DNA of 64,000 bases from Flavobacteriaceae bacterium (GTDB lineage: Bacteria > Bacteroidota > Bacteroidia > Flavobacteriales > Flavobacteriaceae). This document shows, one piece after another, positions 17,953-27,575 of this stretch. A program made the translations under genes and the position numbers. Location of the stretch: NCBI GenBank assembly GCA_017857815.1, contig JAFMCL010000007.1:22988-86987 (forward strand), written 5' to 3'. Position 1 is the stretch's first letter. Each line of letters starts with the position of its first letter. The notes below the pieces were generated by a model. The model searched no databases. It was not told where the DNA came from and was given only the letters and a program-made list of their open reading frames with translations.

Positions 17953-17961
17953 ATTCTCCAT

Positions 17962-18732
17962 ATGATAAAAATCACTTTTCTTGGCACTGGTACATCACAA
18001 GGTATTCCTGTGATTGGAAGCACTCACCCCGTTTGTTTAAGCACAAACTCAAAGGATAAGAGGCTCAGAAGTTCTGTGTTAATTGAAGCAGAAAACTTGT
18101 CTTTTACCATCGATTGTGGTCCAGATTTTAGACAGCAAATGCTCAAAGCAGAATGCGAGAGACTAGATGGGATACTCTTTACGCATGAACATGCAGATCA
18201 TACGGCCGGAATAGACGACATAAGACCTTATTTTTTCAAACAAGGTGATATTCCTGTTTTTGCCAGCGCCAGAGTCATAGAGAGTCTTAAAAAAAGATTT
18301 GGGTACATTTTTAATTCGGAAAACAAATATCCAGGAGCACCTTCAGTAAGGATCCGTGAAATTGACAAAAGAAGTTCCTTTCAATTGGATGTTTTAAAAA
18401 TAACTCCCATTGAAGTCATGCACAACCGTTTGTCAGTGTTTGGTTATCGCATTGGTAATTTTGCCTACCTGACTGATGTAAAGACAATTGCCTCAGAAGA
18501 AATGGAAAAGCTGAATGATTTAGACGTCTTGGTGCTTAACTGCCTAAGAATAGAATCCCACCCAACGCACATAAACTTAGACGAAGCACTAGAAATTATT
18601 GATGAACTTAAACCTAAAAAGACCTATTTTACACACATAAGCCACTATCTTGGTTTTCACGATGAGGTTGAGGCAAAATTACCTGACAATGTATTTTTAG
18701 CATATGATACCTTGCAAGTAACTTCAAATTAA
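17962..18732 (+). CDS. MBL-fold metallo-hydrolase (PhnP-like)
   Basis: A 256-aa metallo-beta-lactamase-fold protein. The opening IKITFLGTGTSQGIPVIG and the metal-binding THEHADHTAGIDD (HxHxDH) place it in the PhnP/RNase Z-like branch of phosphodiesterases. Further ligands are seen in MHNR...YLTDV and the C-terminal HISHYLGFHDE. Flavobacterial genomes carry one such copy, probably a cyclic phosphodiesterase; substrate not established. Start chosen at ATG 17962 because the -7 box overlaps the upstream TTG. The next gene begins 5 bp after its stop. Confidence 0.88.
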   Translation: MIKITFLGTGTSQGIPVIGSTHPVCLSTNSKDKRLRSSVLIEAENLSFTIDCGPDFRQQMLKAECERLDGILFTHEHADHTAGIDDIRPYFFKQGDIPVFASARVIESLKKRFGYIFNSENKYPGAPSVRIREIDKRSSFQLDVLKITPIEVMHNRLSVFGYRIGNFAYLTDVKTIASEEMEKLNDLDVLVLNCLRIESHPTHINLDEALEIIDELKPKKTYFTHISHYLGFHDEVEAKLPDNVFLAYDTLQVTSN

Positions 18733-18737
18733 ATTTT

Positions 18738-19232
18738 ATGAAAAACAAAATATTACTATATCTTTTTTTATTCACCGTTTTGATATTAATTTTTCAATTG
18801 GTTAATTCTAAAAAAGTTTTCAATGACATGAACACGAAAATCGTGACCTATAAGAAGGAAAATATTATTTTAAAGGATTCTATTTCTCAATTGGGTACTC
18901 TTTTGGAAGAAGAACGCTATTTTAACTTGATGGGGAACGAAGAAGCAATGCGCTACTTTAATAGTTTTGAGATTGATGATATTTCAGGATGGGTTAAAGA
19001 TGAACTTTATGAAACGAATCTTTTGAGAGAGAAGAATGATTTAATTCCTTATGAAGGAATGAATCGTACTTTTCTAATAAATAAGGTTAAAGTATTAAAT
19101 CACAAATGGTTAATTGCTGATTTTTCAGACGGGACACATTGGGGAGAGATTTTCTTAGGATATAAAATACTTCCGAACAACAAAGTGACTTTTGAGTTAA
19201 AAGAACATTTGCTTTATCCTATTTTAGATTAG
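18738..19232 (+). CDS. Membrane-anchored hypothetical protein with coiled coil
   Basis: A 164-aa protein with an N-terminal membrane anchor (residues about 5-23, ILLYLFLFTVLILIFQLV), then a short coiled-coil-like stretch (about 30-65), then a soluble domain with DGTHWGEIFLGYKI. Predicted to sit on the inner membrane facing the periplasm. I do not recognise a characterised family; similar orphan proteins occur beside the MBL hydrolase in flavobacteria. Spaced 5 bp from the MBL gene, so very likely cotranscribed. Its last 14 bp overlap the convergent esterase gene. Confidence 0.6.
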   Translation: MKNKILLYLFLFTVLILIFQLVNSKKVFNDMNTKIVTYKKENIILKDSISQLGTLLEEERYFNLMGNEEAMRYFNSFEIDDISGWVKDELYETNLLREKNDLIPYEGMNRTFLINKVKVLNHKWLIADFSDGTHWGEIFLGYKILPNNKVTFELKEHLLYPILD

Positions 19233-19863
19233 TTACCTCTAACCATTTTATAATATCTTGAAAGCTTTGGGCCGATACATTATGCCCATCAGGATAGGTG
19301 TTAAAAATTACCGATGGGTTTTTCGCTTTGAGCAGTTCAATACTATCCTTCGCCCATGAATAGGGTACCGTAACATCCTCTGAACCGTGAGAGCCAAAGG
19401 CAAGAATGCCAGTATAACTTGTTATGGAGTTTTTTAGTATGTTTTTATTAATGTAACCGCTCATACAGATTGCTCTTCTGACTTTATCCGGATTGTCTAA
19501 GAGAATTGCCCAACTTAAAATAGCACCTTGGCTGAATCCCATTAAAGTGATGTCATTTGAATCAAGGTTGTGTTTTTCAACTAGCTCCTCTAGCTGATCA
19601 CTAACAGACTTAATCGATATTTTGGCTTCTTCATCGTCCGACCACTTGTCCTGGGTCATGTTGTTGTGGATTGTATACCAAGCATAGCCACCCATTGGAG
19701 TATCAAATGGGGCACGAAGAGAAATAATTGTGTGGGTTTGAGGCAAATAATCTGCAAAGGAAAATAGGTCATCATCGTTACTTCCATAACCATGAAGCAG
19801 TACAATTGCTGGAACAGGTAAAGCACCATTTTTTGCTTCTCTAATTTGGTATTCTAAAGTCAT
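19219..19863 (-). CDS. Alpha/beta hydrolase, carboxylesterase/phospholipase family
   Basis: A 214-aa serine hydrolase. Oxyanion region VLLHGYGSNDDDLF, nucleophile elbow GFSQGAILSW, Asp in GSEDVTVPYSWA and His in YPDGHNVSA give a complete Ser-Asp-His triad. Small esterases of this family (YpfH/EstB-like) act on short acyl esters or lysophospholipids. The start lies 1 bp after the stop of the dihydroorotase-like gene upstream, suggesting one transcript. Confidence 0.88.
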   Translation of the reverse strand: MTLEYQIREAKNGALPVPAIVLLHGYGSNDDDLFSFADYLPQTHTIISLRAPFDTPMGGYAWYTIHNNMTQDKWSDDEEAKISIKSVSDQLEELVEKHNLDSNDITLMGFSQGAILSWAILLDNPDKVRRAICMSGYINKNILKNSITSYTGILAFGSHGSEDVTVPYSWAKDSIELLKAKNPSVIFNTYPDGHNVSAQSFQDIIKWLEVTNLK

Positions 19864-19864
19864 T

Positions 19865-21118
19865 TTATGTATTTAATGTAAGTTTACCGTTGTTAAAACT
19901 ACCGATGACTTTCCCCGTTAATTGACTTCCAATGAACGCTGAATTCTTGGAAATTGAGAGTATGTTATTTTCTTCAAAGGTATAATTTATGTCAGGATCG
20001 AAGAATGTTAAGTCAGCATTTTCTCCAACCTTAATCTTGGAAACTTTAACTCCAAAACGCTCGCTACCTCTGGTCAAAAAATGGAGTACTTTTTCGAGAG
20101 GAAAGATCGTGCAAAGTGCCCCAAAACAGGATTCAAGCCCTGTGGTTCCGGCACGAGCGCGTTCAAACTCAAGCTTTTTAAATTCAATGTTCATTGGTTC
20201 ATGCATGCTACTCACCATGTCGATAGTTCCGTCTAGCAACCCTTCTCTTAATGCTCTTTGATCTGATTTCGATCGAATGGGAGGGAAGACCTTAAAATTA
20301 GAATCAAAACTTTCTAACTCCGTATCATTATAAAATAAATTGGGTAATCCAACACTGCAACTCAGGTCTAAACCTTTCTTTTTGGCTTGCCTTATTAAAT
20401 CGACACCGCTTTCGGAGCTCACAAATGGAATGTGCAATTTTCCGCCAGTATATTCCAATATTTGAATGTCTCTTGATATTTGGAGCGATTCTGCCAAAGA
20501 AGGGATTCCTTTTAATCCAATCTTAGTGCTTGTAGCACCTTCATGCATCATTCCTTTAACAGAAAGTTCACTGTTCATAGGGTGAGAAAGAACTAACCCT
20601 TTAAAGCTCTGGACATACTGCAACGTTATTTTTAAAAGGTTCCCACTCGCAATTGATTTTTTATGATCTCCAAAAGCAACAGCTCCAGCCATGTGCATGT
20701 CATACAAAGATGCCATTTGATTTCCTTCGGCACCCATTGTCATTGTTCCCATTGGGAAAAGCGATGTTGTACTTCCAACTGCTGTTTTTAATAGGTGATT
20801 AACGCTGGAATGAGAGTCAACCGCGGGGAGTGTGTCAGGATTGAGAACCACTTTGGTAAACCCGCTTTTTGCAGCAACATTTAATCCGTTGTCAATTGTT
20901 TCTCGTTCTTCAAAACCTGGTTCACCAAAGGAAACCCCTGGATCAAACCAGCCAGGAGAAACGTGTAAGTTTTTATTTATAATGGTTTTAGCATCGTCCT
21001 TTTCAATGTCAGGAGCAATTTCAACAATCTTGTTTTCTGAAATTAAAACATCCTGAATAGTGCAATGAAACGGACTCGAAGGGTCAAGTAGGGTGGCGTT
21101 TTTAAGAAGTATCTTCAT
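19865..21118 (-). CDS. Dihydroorotase-like protein lacking the catalytic HxH motif
   Basis: An amidohydrolase-fold protein of about 417 aa in the multifunctional-type dihydroorotase family (KILLKNATLLDPSSPFH start, NADLTFFDPD end). Active dihydroorotases have D-x-H-x-H near residue 60. Here the equivalent reads GWFDPGVSFGEPGFEE, so both metal-binding histidines are replaced. It probably cannot bind the active-site metals and resembles the PyrC' pseudoenzymes that support aspartate transcarbamoylase in other bacteria; flavobacteria usually have this paralogue besides an active one. Start at ATG 21118; the upstream extension (MSLFFYF...) looks spurious. Confidence 0.85.
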   Translation of the reverse strand: MKILLKNATLLDPSSPFHCTIQDVLISENKIVEIAPDIEKDDAKTIINKNLHVSPGWFDPGVSFGEPGFEERETIDNGLNVAAKSGFTKVVLNPDTLPAVDSHSSVNHLLKTAVGSTTSLFPMGTMTMGAEGNQMASLYDMHMAGAVAFGDHKKSIASGNLLKITLQYVQSFKGLVLSHPMNSELSVKGMMHEGATSTKIGLKGIPSLAESLQISRDIQILEYTGGKLHIPFVSSESGVDLIRQAKKKGLDLSCSVGLPNLFYNDTELESFDSNFKVFPPIRSKSDQRALREGLLDGTIDMVSSMHEPMNIEFKKLEFERARAGTTGLESCFGALCTIFPLEKVLHFLTRGSERFGVKVSKIKVGENADLTFFDPDINYTFEENNILSISKNSAFIGSQLTGKVIGSFNNGKLTLNT

Positions 21119-21180
21119 CAATGCAGCACGTGTTTTACAAAAATAGAAAAATAAAGACATCTAGGTCTTACTAATTTCAA

Positions 21181-21939
21181 TTAAAATTTTTCAAAAGCCC
21201 CCAACCCAAAAAGTGCAAAATCATATTTCACAGGATCTTTTGGGTCAAACTTCCTTAAAATACTATCAATTTCATTTAAGGTTTTGGCATCATTTTGTTT
21301 GCGCTTTAATAGGCCTAATTTCCTAGCTACATTGCCCGTGTGGACGTCTAATGGTAGTGAGAGCTGGGAAGTGTCTATCTTATTCCAAAGCCCAAAATCA
21401 ACTCCTTGTTTATCTGAACGCACCATCCATCTCAAAAACATGTTGATTCTTTTTGCAGCCGAACCCTTTAGTGGGTCCGAAACGTGTTTTTCTGTCCTTT
21501 TATGATGCTCAAGTTCGAAAAAAACTGATTTGAAATGATGAATACTGTTTTGTAAAGAATCATTTGGCAGTGAAAACAAGTTTTCCAATCCACTGTGGTT
21601 AAGATAAATGTTTTGCAATGCAGCAATAAAATAGGAAAAATCCTCGCTATTAAAAGTTCTATGAACAAATACTTCGAATTTAGACAAATCACTTTTCTGA
21701 TGATTTAAAACAAAATCAAAAGGCGAATCATCCATTAACTCCATCATAAGTGATCCACTTTTAAGGATGCTGGTACGATTGCCCCAAGCGATTGTTGCGG
21801 TTAAAAATGCAGCAATTTCAACATCTTCTTTTTTGGAAAACCTATGGGGAATCTGAATGGGATCTGTAGGAATAAATTCAGTGTTTTCATACTGAGCAGC
21901 TTTGAGATCTAAAAAATCTTTTAATTCATTTATTTTCAT
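21181..21939 (-). CDS. TIGR02757 / DUF2400 family protein
   Basis: A 252-aa protein with the family signatures TATIAWGNRTSI, NMFLRWMVRSDKQGVDFGLW and LPLDVHTGNVARKLGLL. The family is conserved across Bacteroidota and spirochaetes; its layout (HhH-like region with VHT) resembles DNA glycosylases, but no activity is established. The start overlaps the ABC ATPase gene stop by 4 bp, so the two are translationally coupled. Confidence 0.88.
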   Translation of the reverse strand: MKINELKDFLDLKAAQYENTEFIPTDPIQIPHRFSKKEDVEIAAFLTATIAWGNRTSILKSGSLMMELMDDSPFDFVLNHQKSDLSKFEVFVHRTFNSEDFSYFIAALQNIYLNHSGLENLFSLPNDSLQNSIHHFKSVFFELEHHKRTEKHVSDPLKGSAAKRINMFLRWMVRSDKQGVDFGLWNKIDTSQLSLPLDVHTGNVARKLGLLKRKQNDAKTLNEIDSILRKFDPKDPVKYDFALFGLGAFEKF

Positions 21940-22607
21940 GAAATAATTTTACCGTCTTTAAGCGATATTTTACGGTCTACTTGTTCCGCCAGTTCTTCAT
22001 TATGAGTAACAATCACAAAAGTACAGCCCAATTGATCTCTTAAATTAAAAAACAATTCATGAAGATAAAGAGCATTCTCAGAATCAAGATTACCACTGGG
22101 TTCATCGGCAAAAACAACTTTAGGTTTGTTGATTAAAGCACGGGCAACGGCGACACGTTGTTGCTCTCCACCCGACATTTCCTGTGGCTTGTGATGCATC
22201 CTATCAGCTAGACCCAATTGACTTAGCAATGCGGTGGCATCTCTTTCAAGGTCTTCTTCTTTTCGATTTCCAATCCATCCAGGCATACAAACGTTCTCTA
22301 GTGCAGTAAACTCAGGAAGTAACTCATGAAATTGAAATATGAAACCTAGATTTTCATTCCTAAAAAGTGCCATTTCCTTTTCAGAGAGCTTTTGAGTATC
22401 CTTATCTACAATTATTAAACTAGTACCCTCACTAGAAGCAGGGGAGTCTAATGTTCCTAGAATTTGTAATAGTGTGGTTTTACCCGCCCCAGAGGGACCG
22501 ACAATGGCTACAACTTCACCTTCTTCAATCTCAAGATCAATTCCTTTTAATACTTCAAGTTGTCCATATTTCTTATGAATTGCTTTACAGGAAATTATTG
22601 TGCTCAT
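21936..22607 (-). CDS. lolD: ABC transporter ATP-binding protein, LolD-like
   Basis: A 223-aa single ABC module: Walker [11 protein letters not shown]-loop [16 protein letters not shown], signature [15 protein letters not shown], Walker [13 protein letters not shown] and the switch histidine in VTHNEE. The MacB/LolD subfamily is indicated by FQFHxLLPEF and length. In LolD systems it powers lipoprotein release from the inner membrane to LolA with LolC/E permeases. No permease gene adjoins, which is common for this gene in flavobacteria, so the symbol is probable rather than certain. Confidence 0.82.
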   Translation of the reverse strand: MSTIISCKAIHKKYGQLEVLKGIDLEIEEGEVVAIVGPSGAGKTTLLQILGTLDSPASSEGTSLIIVDKDTQKLSEKEMALFRNENLGFIFQFHELLPEFTALENVCMPGWIGNRKEEDLERDATALLSQLGLADRMHHKPQEMSGGEQQRVAVARALINKPKVVFADEPSGNLDSENALYLHELFFNLRDQLGCTFVIVTHNEELAEQVDRKISLKDGKIIS

Positions 22608-22735
22608 AGGTTTTTAAAATAAGCTGACCGAATCAGATTTTTAATTTTTCACAAATTATATAAATTATAAAGAATAACACAATCCTCGCTAGACATACTT
22701 TCAATTGAAATTAAGTAATTTGTTTTATTATTTAT

Positions 22736-22743
22736 TATATTTG
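22736..22743 (+). promoter_or_regulatory. -7 element of msrA
   Basis: TATATTTG, an exact TAnnTTTG match ending 10 bp before the msrA ATG at 22754, so the transcript would have a very short leader. A TTTG at 22719 is too close to be a standard -33 element. Confidence 0.5.
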
Positions 22744-22753
22744 TTAAACAAAA

Positions 22754-23302
22754 ATGATTAAATTGAATAATAAAGCATATTTAGCTGGAGGTTGTTTCTG
22801 GTGTACAGAGTCTATATTTCAACGTGTCATTGGTGTTAAAAACGTCTTGCCGGGCTATATGGGAGGTTCAATTAAGAACCCAGCATATAGAGAGGTTTGT
22901 GCTGGGAATACTGGACATACGGAAGCCATCGAAATCATTTTTGACCCTGCAATAATCTCTTTTAAGGAACTTCTTGAAATTTTCTTTTCCGCTCATGATC
23001 CCACGACATTAAATAGACAGGGTAATGATGTTGGGACTCAGTATCGATCAGCAATTTTTTATACGAGTGCTATTCAAAAAGAAGAAGCGGAAGAAATGAT
23101 TCAAGATTTAAATGCAAGGAATGAATTTAGCGCACCGATTGTCACTGAGGTGTCGGAAGAAGTACCGTTTTATCTTGCTGAAAAAGAACATTCTAATTAT
23201 TTCAATCTAAACAAAGAGCAATCCTATTGTCAGTTTGTGATCTCCCCCAAAATTAAAAAAGTAACTGCTAAATTTAATAAATACATTTCTAAGGATGAAT
23301 GA
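22754..23302 (+). CDS. msrA: Peptide methionine (S)-S-oxide reductase MsrA
   Basis: Repairs oxidised methionine in proteins and free methionine sulfoxide. 182 aa, with the active-site motif GCFWC (Cys14 catalytic, Cys17), [24 protein letters not shown] and [10 protein letters not shown], all family hallmarks. It overlaps folE by 8 bp, so the two form an operon. Confidence 0.96.
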   Translation: MIKLNNKAYLAGGCFWCTESIFQRVIGVKNVLPGYMGGSIKNPAYREVCAGNTGHTEAIEIIFDPAIISFKELLEIFFSAHDPTTLNRQGNDVGTQYRSAIFYTSAIQKEEAEEMIQDLNARNEFSAPIVTEVSEEVPFYLAEKEHSNYFNLNKEQSYCQFVISPKIKKVTAKFNKYISKDE

Positions 23303-23888
23303 TAATTTTGACATTGACAATTTACTTGTAACAGATGAAATTAAATCAAGCTTCACCAACATTATCGACTCATTGGGAGAAAACTCAGACAGAGAAGGCT
23401 TATTAAAAACTCCTGAGCGTGCGGCAAAGGCGATGCAGTTTTTGACAGAAGGCTACGATAAAGATCCTAACGAGATCCTTAAAAGTGCAATGTTTAGTGA
23501 GGGTTATAATGAAATGGTAATCGTTAAGGACATTGAGCTTTATTCTTTGTGCGAGCATCATTTGTTACCCTTTTTCGGAAAAGCACATATTGCTTATATT
23601 CCTAACGGGTACATTGTTGGTTTGAGCAAGATACCACGAATAGTTGATGTTTTTTCACGAAGATTTCAAGTTCAAGAACGTTTAACGGAACAGATATTAG
23701 ACTGTATTAACGATACCTTAAACCCTGAGGGAGTAGCAGTGGTTATTGAGGCTTCTCACATGTGTATGATGATGCGTGGTGTTCAAAAACAAAATTCTAC
23801 CACAACGACTTCTGGTTTTAGAGGAGCTTTTAAAGAAACTGATACCCGAAATGAATTTTTGAAATTGATCAGTTCGAGCCTCTCGTAG
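23295..23888 (+). CDS. folE: GTP cyclohydrolase I (FolE)
   Basis: Converts GTP to 7,8-dihydroneopterin triphosphate, the entry step of folate and tetrahydropterin synthesis. 197 aa. Zinc ligands are Cys86 and His89 in [11 protein letters not shown] and the Cys in HMCMMMRG; the motif [15 protein letters not shown] and the C-terminal [13 protein letters not shown] are standard. Follows msrA with an 8-bp overlap. The following 134-bp gap shows no feature. Confidence 0.97.
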   Translation: MNDNFDIDNLLVTDEIKSSFTNIIDSLGENSDREGLLKTPERAAKAMQFLTEGYDKDPNEILKSAMFSEGYNEMVIVKDIELYSLCEHHLLPFFGKAHIAYIPNGYIVGLSKIPRIVDVFSRRFQVQERLTEQILDCINDTLNPEGVAVVIEASHMCMMMRGVQKQNSTTTTSGFRGAFKETDTRNEFLKLISSSLS

Positions 23889-24022
23889 TTCAACCCCACA
23901 AATCAATTATTATAACATACCCTTTCGAGGTTGAGCAGTCCTATTTTTCATGATCGATTCCACTAAAAAATCTATTTAAACGGCGGTTTTAAATGAATTC
24001 TTCCTGTGTTAATTAAGAGCGG

Positions 24023-24349
24023 TTATTTGTCTTTAAAAAGAAATTTAAATCCAATTTTTCTCAACATTTTTTTCTCAAATCCCCAGAAAAATTTAAACTG
24101 AAAAAAAAGAGCTCCGAAGAGGATTAACAAAACTTGATAGATAGGGAAAACAATAATTATTCTAAGGAGATAATAAAATACTTTCCCTAATAAAAAATCT
24201 TCAAACGTTGTAATATTTATGTTTAGAAAATCAAGAACAGGTTCAGCAAATTTAACGCTTGCGCTCCCAGTCAGGGCGAAAACAATTAAAATAACGATAA
24301 TTTGAAAATTGGATTTAATATTCCATTTTTCCTTTAGTCGATTGAACAT
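24023..24349 (-). CDS. Small membrane protein, DUF6787-like
   Basis: A 108-aa protein with two hydrophobic helices (about residues 15-35 and 58-88) and basic ends: FNRLKEKWNI at the front, FWGFEKKMLRKIGF at the back. This matches my memory of the DUF6787 family, often misnamed prolipoprotein diacylglyceryl transferase. Starts 5 bp after the serA-like gene stop, so it is the last gene of the serC-serA transcript. Function unknown. Confidence 0.65.
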   Translation of the reverse strand: MFNRLKEKWNIKSNFQIIVILIVFALTGSASVKFAEPVLDFLNINITTFEDFLLGKVFYYLLRIIIVFPIYQVLLILFGALFFQFKFFWGFEKKMLRKIGFKFLFKDK

Positions 24350-24354
24350 TCATT

Positions 24355-25305
24355 TTATCCTAAAAGTGAAATAATTTGATTTGCCAACTCTTCTCCGATT
24401 CTGTCCTGAGCCTCTAGTGTAGCAGCTCCGATGTGGGGAGTTAGAGAGATCTTTGGATGCATTAAAAGTTTAACTTCTGGTTTGGGTTCATTTTCGAATG
24501 TATCCAAAGCTGCGAAAGCAAGCTTGTTGCTGTCTAATGCGGCTACCAAAGCAACTTCATCAAGAACGCCTCCTCTGGCTGCATTAACGACAACGGCTCC
24601 ATCCTTCATCATTGCAAATTCCTTTTTGCCCAATACATATTTCTTTTGTGCAGGCACGTGAAGACTTAAGAAGTCAGATTTCTTTAATACTTCATTCATT
24701 GGAAGAGTTCTTATTTCAACGGATACTGACGCTCCATTAAACAAAGTAACAGGAACGCTAACTTTATCAATAAATTTGTCCGCAGCCAAAACTTGCATTC
24801 CAACGCCCAAAGCGATTTTTGCAACCTCTTGACCAATTCGACCAAATCCTATGATTCCGATTGTTTTTCCTCTTAGCTCAACTCCTTTTGCATAAGCCTT
24901 TTTGAGTCCCTTAAAGTTAGATTCTCCCTCCAAGGGCATGTTGCGATTAGAATCGTGTAAAAACCTTACGCCGCCATAGAGGTGGGCAAATACTAATTCA
25001 GCCACAGAAGCCGAAGAAGCAGCGGGAGTATTGATGACACTCAATCCTTTTTCGCGAGCATATTCAACATCGATATTGTCCATTCCTACACCACCTCGTC
25101 CAATAACTTTTAATCCTGGACATGCATCAATTAATTCTTTTCTTGCAGTGGTCGCACTTCTTACGAGCAATACTGTGATGCTATTTTCATTGATATAATT
25201 GGCGATTTGTTCTTGAGCAACATTGGTTGTTGTGACTTCAAAACCTGCAGCAGTTAAAATATCAATTCCTGCTTGTGAAACTCCGTCGTTGGCTAGTATT
25301 TTCAT
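24355..25305 (-). CDS. serA: D-2-hydroxyacid dehydrogenase, probable phosphoglycerate dehydrogenase
   Basis: NAD-dependent dehydrogenase, 316 aa, with the Rossmann motif GIIGFGRIGQEVAKIALGVGM, catalytic Arg in VVNAARGGVLDE, Glu in DTFENEP and His in PHIGAATLEAQ. The position directly after serC (9 bp gap) points to 3-phosphoglycerate oxidation in serine synthesis. It has only the catalytic and cofactor domains, without the C-terminal ACT domain of E. coli SerA, so serine feedback through ACT is not expected. Confidence 0.9.
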   Translation of the reverse strand: MKILANDGVSQAGIDILTAAGFEVTTTNVAQEQIANYINENSITVLLVRSATTARKELIDACPGLKVIGRGGVGMDNIDVEYAREKGLSVINTPAASSASVAELVFAHLYGGVRFLHDSNRNMPLEGESNFKGLKKAYAKGVELRGKTIGIIGFGRIGQEVAKIALGVGMQVLAADKFIDKVSVPVTLFNGASVSVEIRTLPMNEVLKKSDFLSLHVPAQKKYVLGKKEFAMMKDGAVVVNAARGGVLDEVALVAALDSNKLAFAALDTFENEPKPEVKLLMHPKISLTPHIGAATLEAQDRIGEELANQIISLLG

Positions 25306-25314
25306 TGTATCTAT

Positions 25315-26379
25315 TTAAATATTTTTTTTAAATTCTTGCATGCATGATATAAGTACTTCGATACTTTCGGTAGGAAGTGCGTTGTATATTGAAGCGCGAT
25401 AACCTCCAACAGATCTATGACCTTTCAGGCCACTGATTCCTGCTGCTGTCCATAGCTTATCAAAAACAGCTGCATGACTGTCATCAACTAAATTAAAAGT
25501 AGCATTCATCTCAGAACGGTCTTCAACAGCGGCAAAACCCTCAAATAAAGGATTTCTATCAATTTCATTATAAATTAATGCTGCTTTTTTAGCATTGTTT
25601 GCTCCAACACCTTTTAAACCACCATTTGCTTCAATCCATCTTAGATTAAGTAGCGCAGTATAAATTGGGAAAACAGGAGGCGTATTAAACATGCTGTCTG
25701 CTTTGGCGTGAACTGTATAGTCCATCATCGAAGGAATGGCTCGGGTTACTCTCCCCAAGATACTTTCTTTAACGACAACCAATGTTATTCCAGAAGGTCC
25801 CATGTTTTTTTGAGCTCCTGCGTAAAATAAATCGAACTTTGAATAGTCAAATTCACGTGAAAAAATATCTGAACTCATGTCCGCTACCAAAGATGTATCG
25901 GTTGTAGGGATTTCTTTAAATTGAGTTCCGAAAATGGTATTGTTGGTCGTCAGGTGAACATAATCAAGCCCTTTAGGAATGTCATAACCTTTAGGGATGT
26001 AATTAAAGTTATCCTCTTTAGAAGAAGCCAATTCAGTTACTTCTCCAAATAGTTTGGCTTCCTTAATGGCTTTTGTTGACCAAGTACCAGTGTTGACATA
26101 CCCTGCTTTGTTTTCCAACAAATTATAGGCAACCATCAGAAACTGAAGACTTGCTCCTCCATGGAGAAACATGGCCTTGTAGCCTTTGTTTTCAAGATTT
26201 AAAACTTGAAGTGCTCTTTGGCAAGCTTCTTCCATGATCGCAATAAACTCTTTGCTTCTGTGAGATATTTCAATCAGAGAAAGACCGATATTGTCCAATT
26301 CAATTACTGCTTTGGCAGCGCCCTCAATAACTTCTTTTGGAAGGATAGAAGGTCCAGCGCTAAAATTGTGTTTTTTCAT
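25315..26379 (-). CDS. serC: Phosphoserine aminotransferase (SerC)
   Basis: PLP enzyme converting 3-phosphohydroxypyruvate to phosphoserine, also serving pyridoxal phosphate synthesis. About 354 aa from the chosen ATG (MKKHNFSAGPSILPK, the canonical N-terminus); an earlier ATG would add MKIL. PLP lysine lies in YAGAQKNMGPSG. Other hallmarks are HGGASLQF and GGYRASIYNALP at the C-terminus. Operon serC-serA-DUF6787. Confidence 0.97.
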   Translation of the reverse strand: MKKHNFSAGPSILPKEVIEGAAKAVIELDNIGLSLIEISHRSKEFIAIMEEACQRALQVLNLENKGYKAMFLHGGASLQFLMVAYNLLENKAGYVNTGTWSTKAIKEAKLFGEVTELASSKEDNFNYIPKGYDIPKGLDYVHLTTNNTIFGTQFKEIPTTDTSLVADMSSDIFSREFDYSKFDLFYAGAQKNMGPSGITLVVVKESILGRVTRAIPSMMDYTVHAKADSMFNTPPVFPIYTALLNLRWIEANGGLKGVGANNAKKAALIYNEIDRNPLFEGFAAVEDRSEMNATFNLVDDSHAAVFDKLWTAAGISGLKGHRSVGGYRASIYNALPTESIEVLISCMQEFKKNI

Positions 26380-26493
26380 AAGAATTTTCAAAGTGCAAAT
26401 ATCAAAAGATCAGTTCAATTAGTCATCGTTAAATGATTAATTTTTATCATATTTTTCAACAATATATTTATAATAATGGATATGGAATACATT

Positions 26494-27513
26494 TTATAAG
26501 TCGATTAGAAATGACATTGTGTCGATTCCATCTGCATAATCCCATAACTGGGGTTGTTGTGTTTGTCCAAAAGGAATTGCATTTTTAAGCGGTATCGTCG
26601 AAACCAGACATTGGATTTGATCTTCAAGAGTATCTAGTTTCTTCTCTAAGGTTTCAATGTTTTCATAATGTTCATAAAATACACAGGCGATGGGGGAAGA
26701 AATTCCTTCATCTTTTTTAATCATAAAAAATCCATTTTCAATAAAATCAAACTCACTCATCAAAAATACTGCCTTATTATAATCATAATTATTTGCGTAT
26801 TTATTAACATTTAGGACGCTTGCAAGAGGATAGACCCCTCCAAAAACTAAATTTAAATCAAAGCCTTCTGGTACATAAAGTTTTGAAACATTTCGGCAAC
26901 CCATGCCATAATATTGCAATATATCTCTCCCTAAGGCTTCGTATTCTTCATTTGATTCATTTCCTGTTAAGACCGCAACGCCGTTTCTGTTTTTTCTAAT
27001 GATGTGAGGATATTTTGAGAAATAATAGTCAAAATATCTCGCAGCATTGTTTCCTCCTGTTGCGATTACAGCGTCAAACCCATCAAGTCTTTCAGTAGTA
27101 AAAATGGTAGAAGATTTAAAAATAGGGTCTAGGTTAGCGATAAAGGGCATCAATATTTGATCCTTAGAAGCACATTTAACCAAAGCGATGTCTCCATTAA
27201 TCCATATAGAAATCAAATCATGAAGTCCTACCAAAGGAATATTACCCGCCATAATTACTGCAATGGTTTTCTGCTCCTGAGTTTCTTTTAAGTCATACGA
27301 ATTTATCCATCTATTGATTTTTTCTTTGCTAAGCGCGTCTCCCCAAACCTTGAATGCCGCCAAACATTGATCCAATTGGAACCAAGCGTTGTGTTGCTTT
27401 GCAGTTTCCAAACACTCGAAAAACTTCTGATATTCAGGATTTTCAGCTTTTATGTTCTGAAAATAAAGCCCTAATTTTTCAAGGGCTAAAATTCTATCTT
27501 TAATAAGATTCAT
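26494..27513 (-). CDS. Acyl-CoA reductase, LuxC-like
   Basis: A 339-aa protein of the LuxC-type acyl-CoA reductase family found in flavobacteria. The candidate catalytic Cys is in YYGMGCRNVSKLYVP, and the NAD(P)-binding segment is around VIMAGNIPLVGLHDLISIW and VIATGGNNAARYFDYYF. These enzymes reduce fatty acyl-CoA or thioester to aldehyde; the local substrate is unknown. Divergent from the ferredoxin gene, with 62 bp between starts, which suggests a shared regulatory gap and a possible redox link. Confidence 0.8.
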   Translation of the reverse strand: MNLIKDRILALEKLGLYFQNIKAENPEYQKFFECLETAKQHNAWFQLDQCLAAFKVWGDALSKEKINRWINSYDLKETQEQKTIAVIMAGNIPLVGLHDLISIWINGDIALVKCASKDQILMPFIANLDPIFKSSTIFTTERLDGFDAVIATGGNNAARYFDYYFSKYPHIIRKNRNGVAVLTGNESNEEYEALGRDILQYYGMGCRNVSKLYVPEGFDLNLVFGGVYPLASVLNVNKYANNYDYNKAVFLMSEFDFIENGFFMIKKDEGISSPIACVFYEHYENIETLEKKLDTLEDQIQCLVSTIPLKNAIPFGQTQQPQLWDYADGIDTMSFLIDL

Positions 27514-27517
27514 TTAT

Positions 27518-27548
27518 TTGTTAAGTATGTATTTAGGTCTTACTTTTG
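27518..27548 (+). promoter_or_regulatory. Promoter of the ferredoxin gene
   Basis: TTTG at 27517-27520 and TACTTTTG at 27541-27548 with 20 bp between them, the best-spaced Bacteroidota promoter in the window. The ferredoxin ATG follows 27 bp after the -7 box. Confidence 0.7.
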
Positions 27549-27575
27549 TAGCAAATTTAAAGAAACATATTTGTT

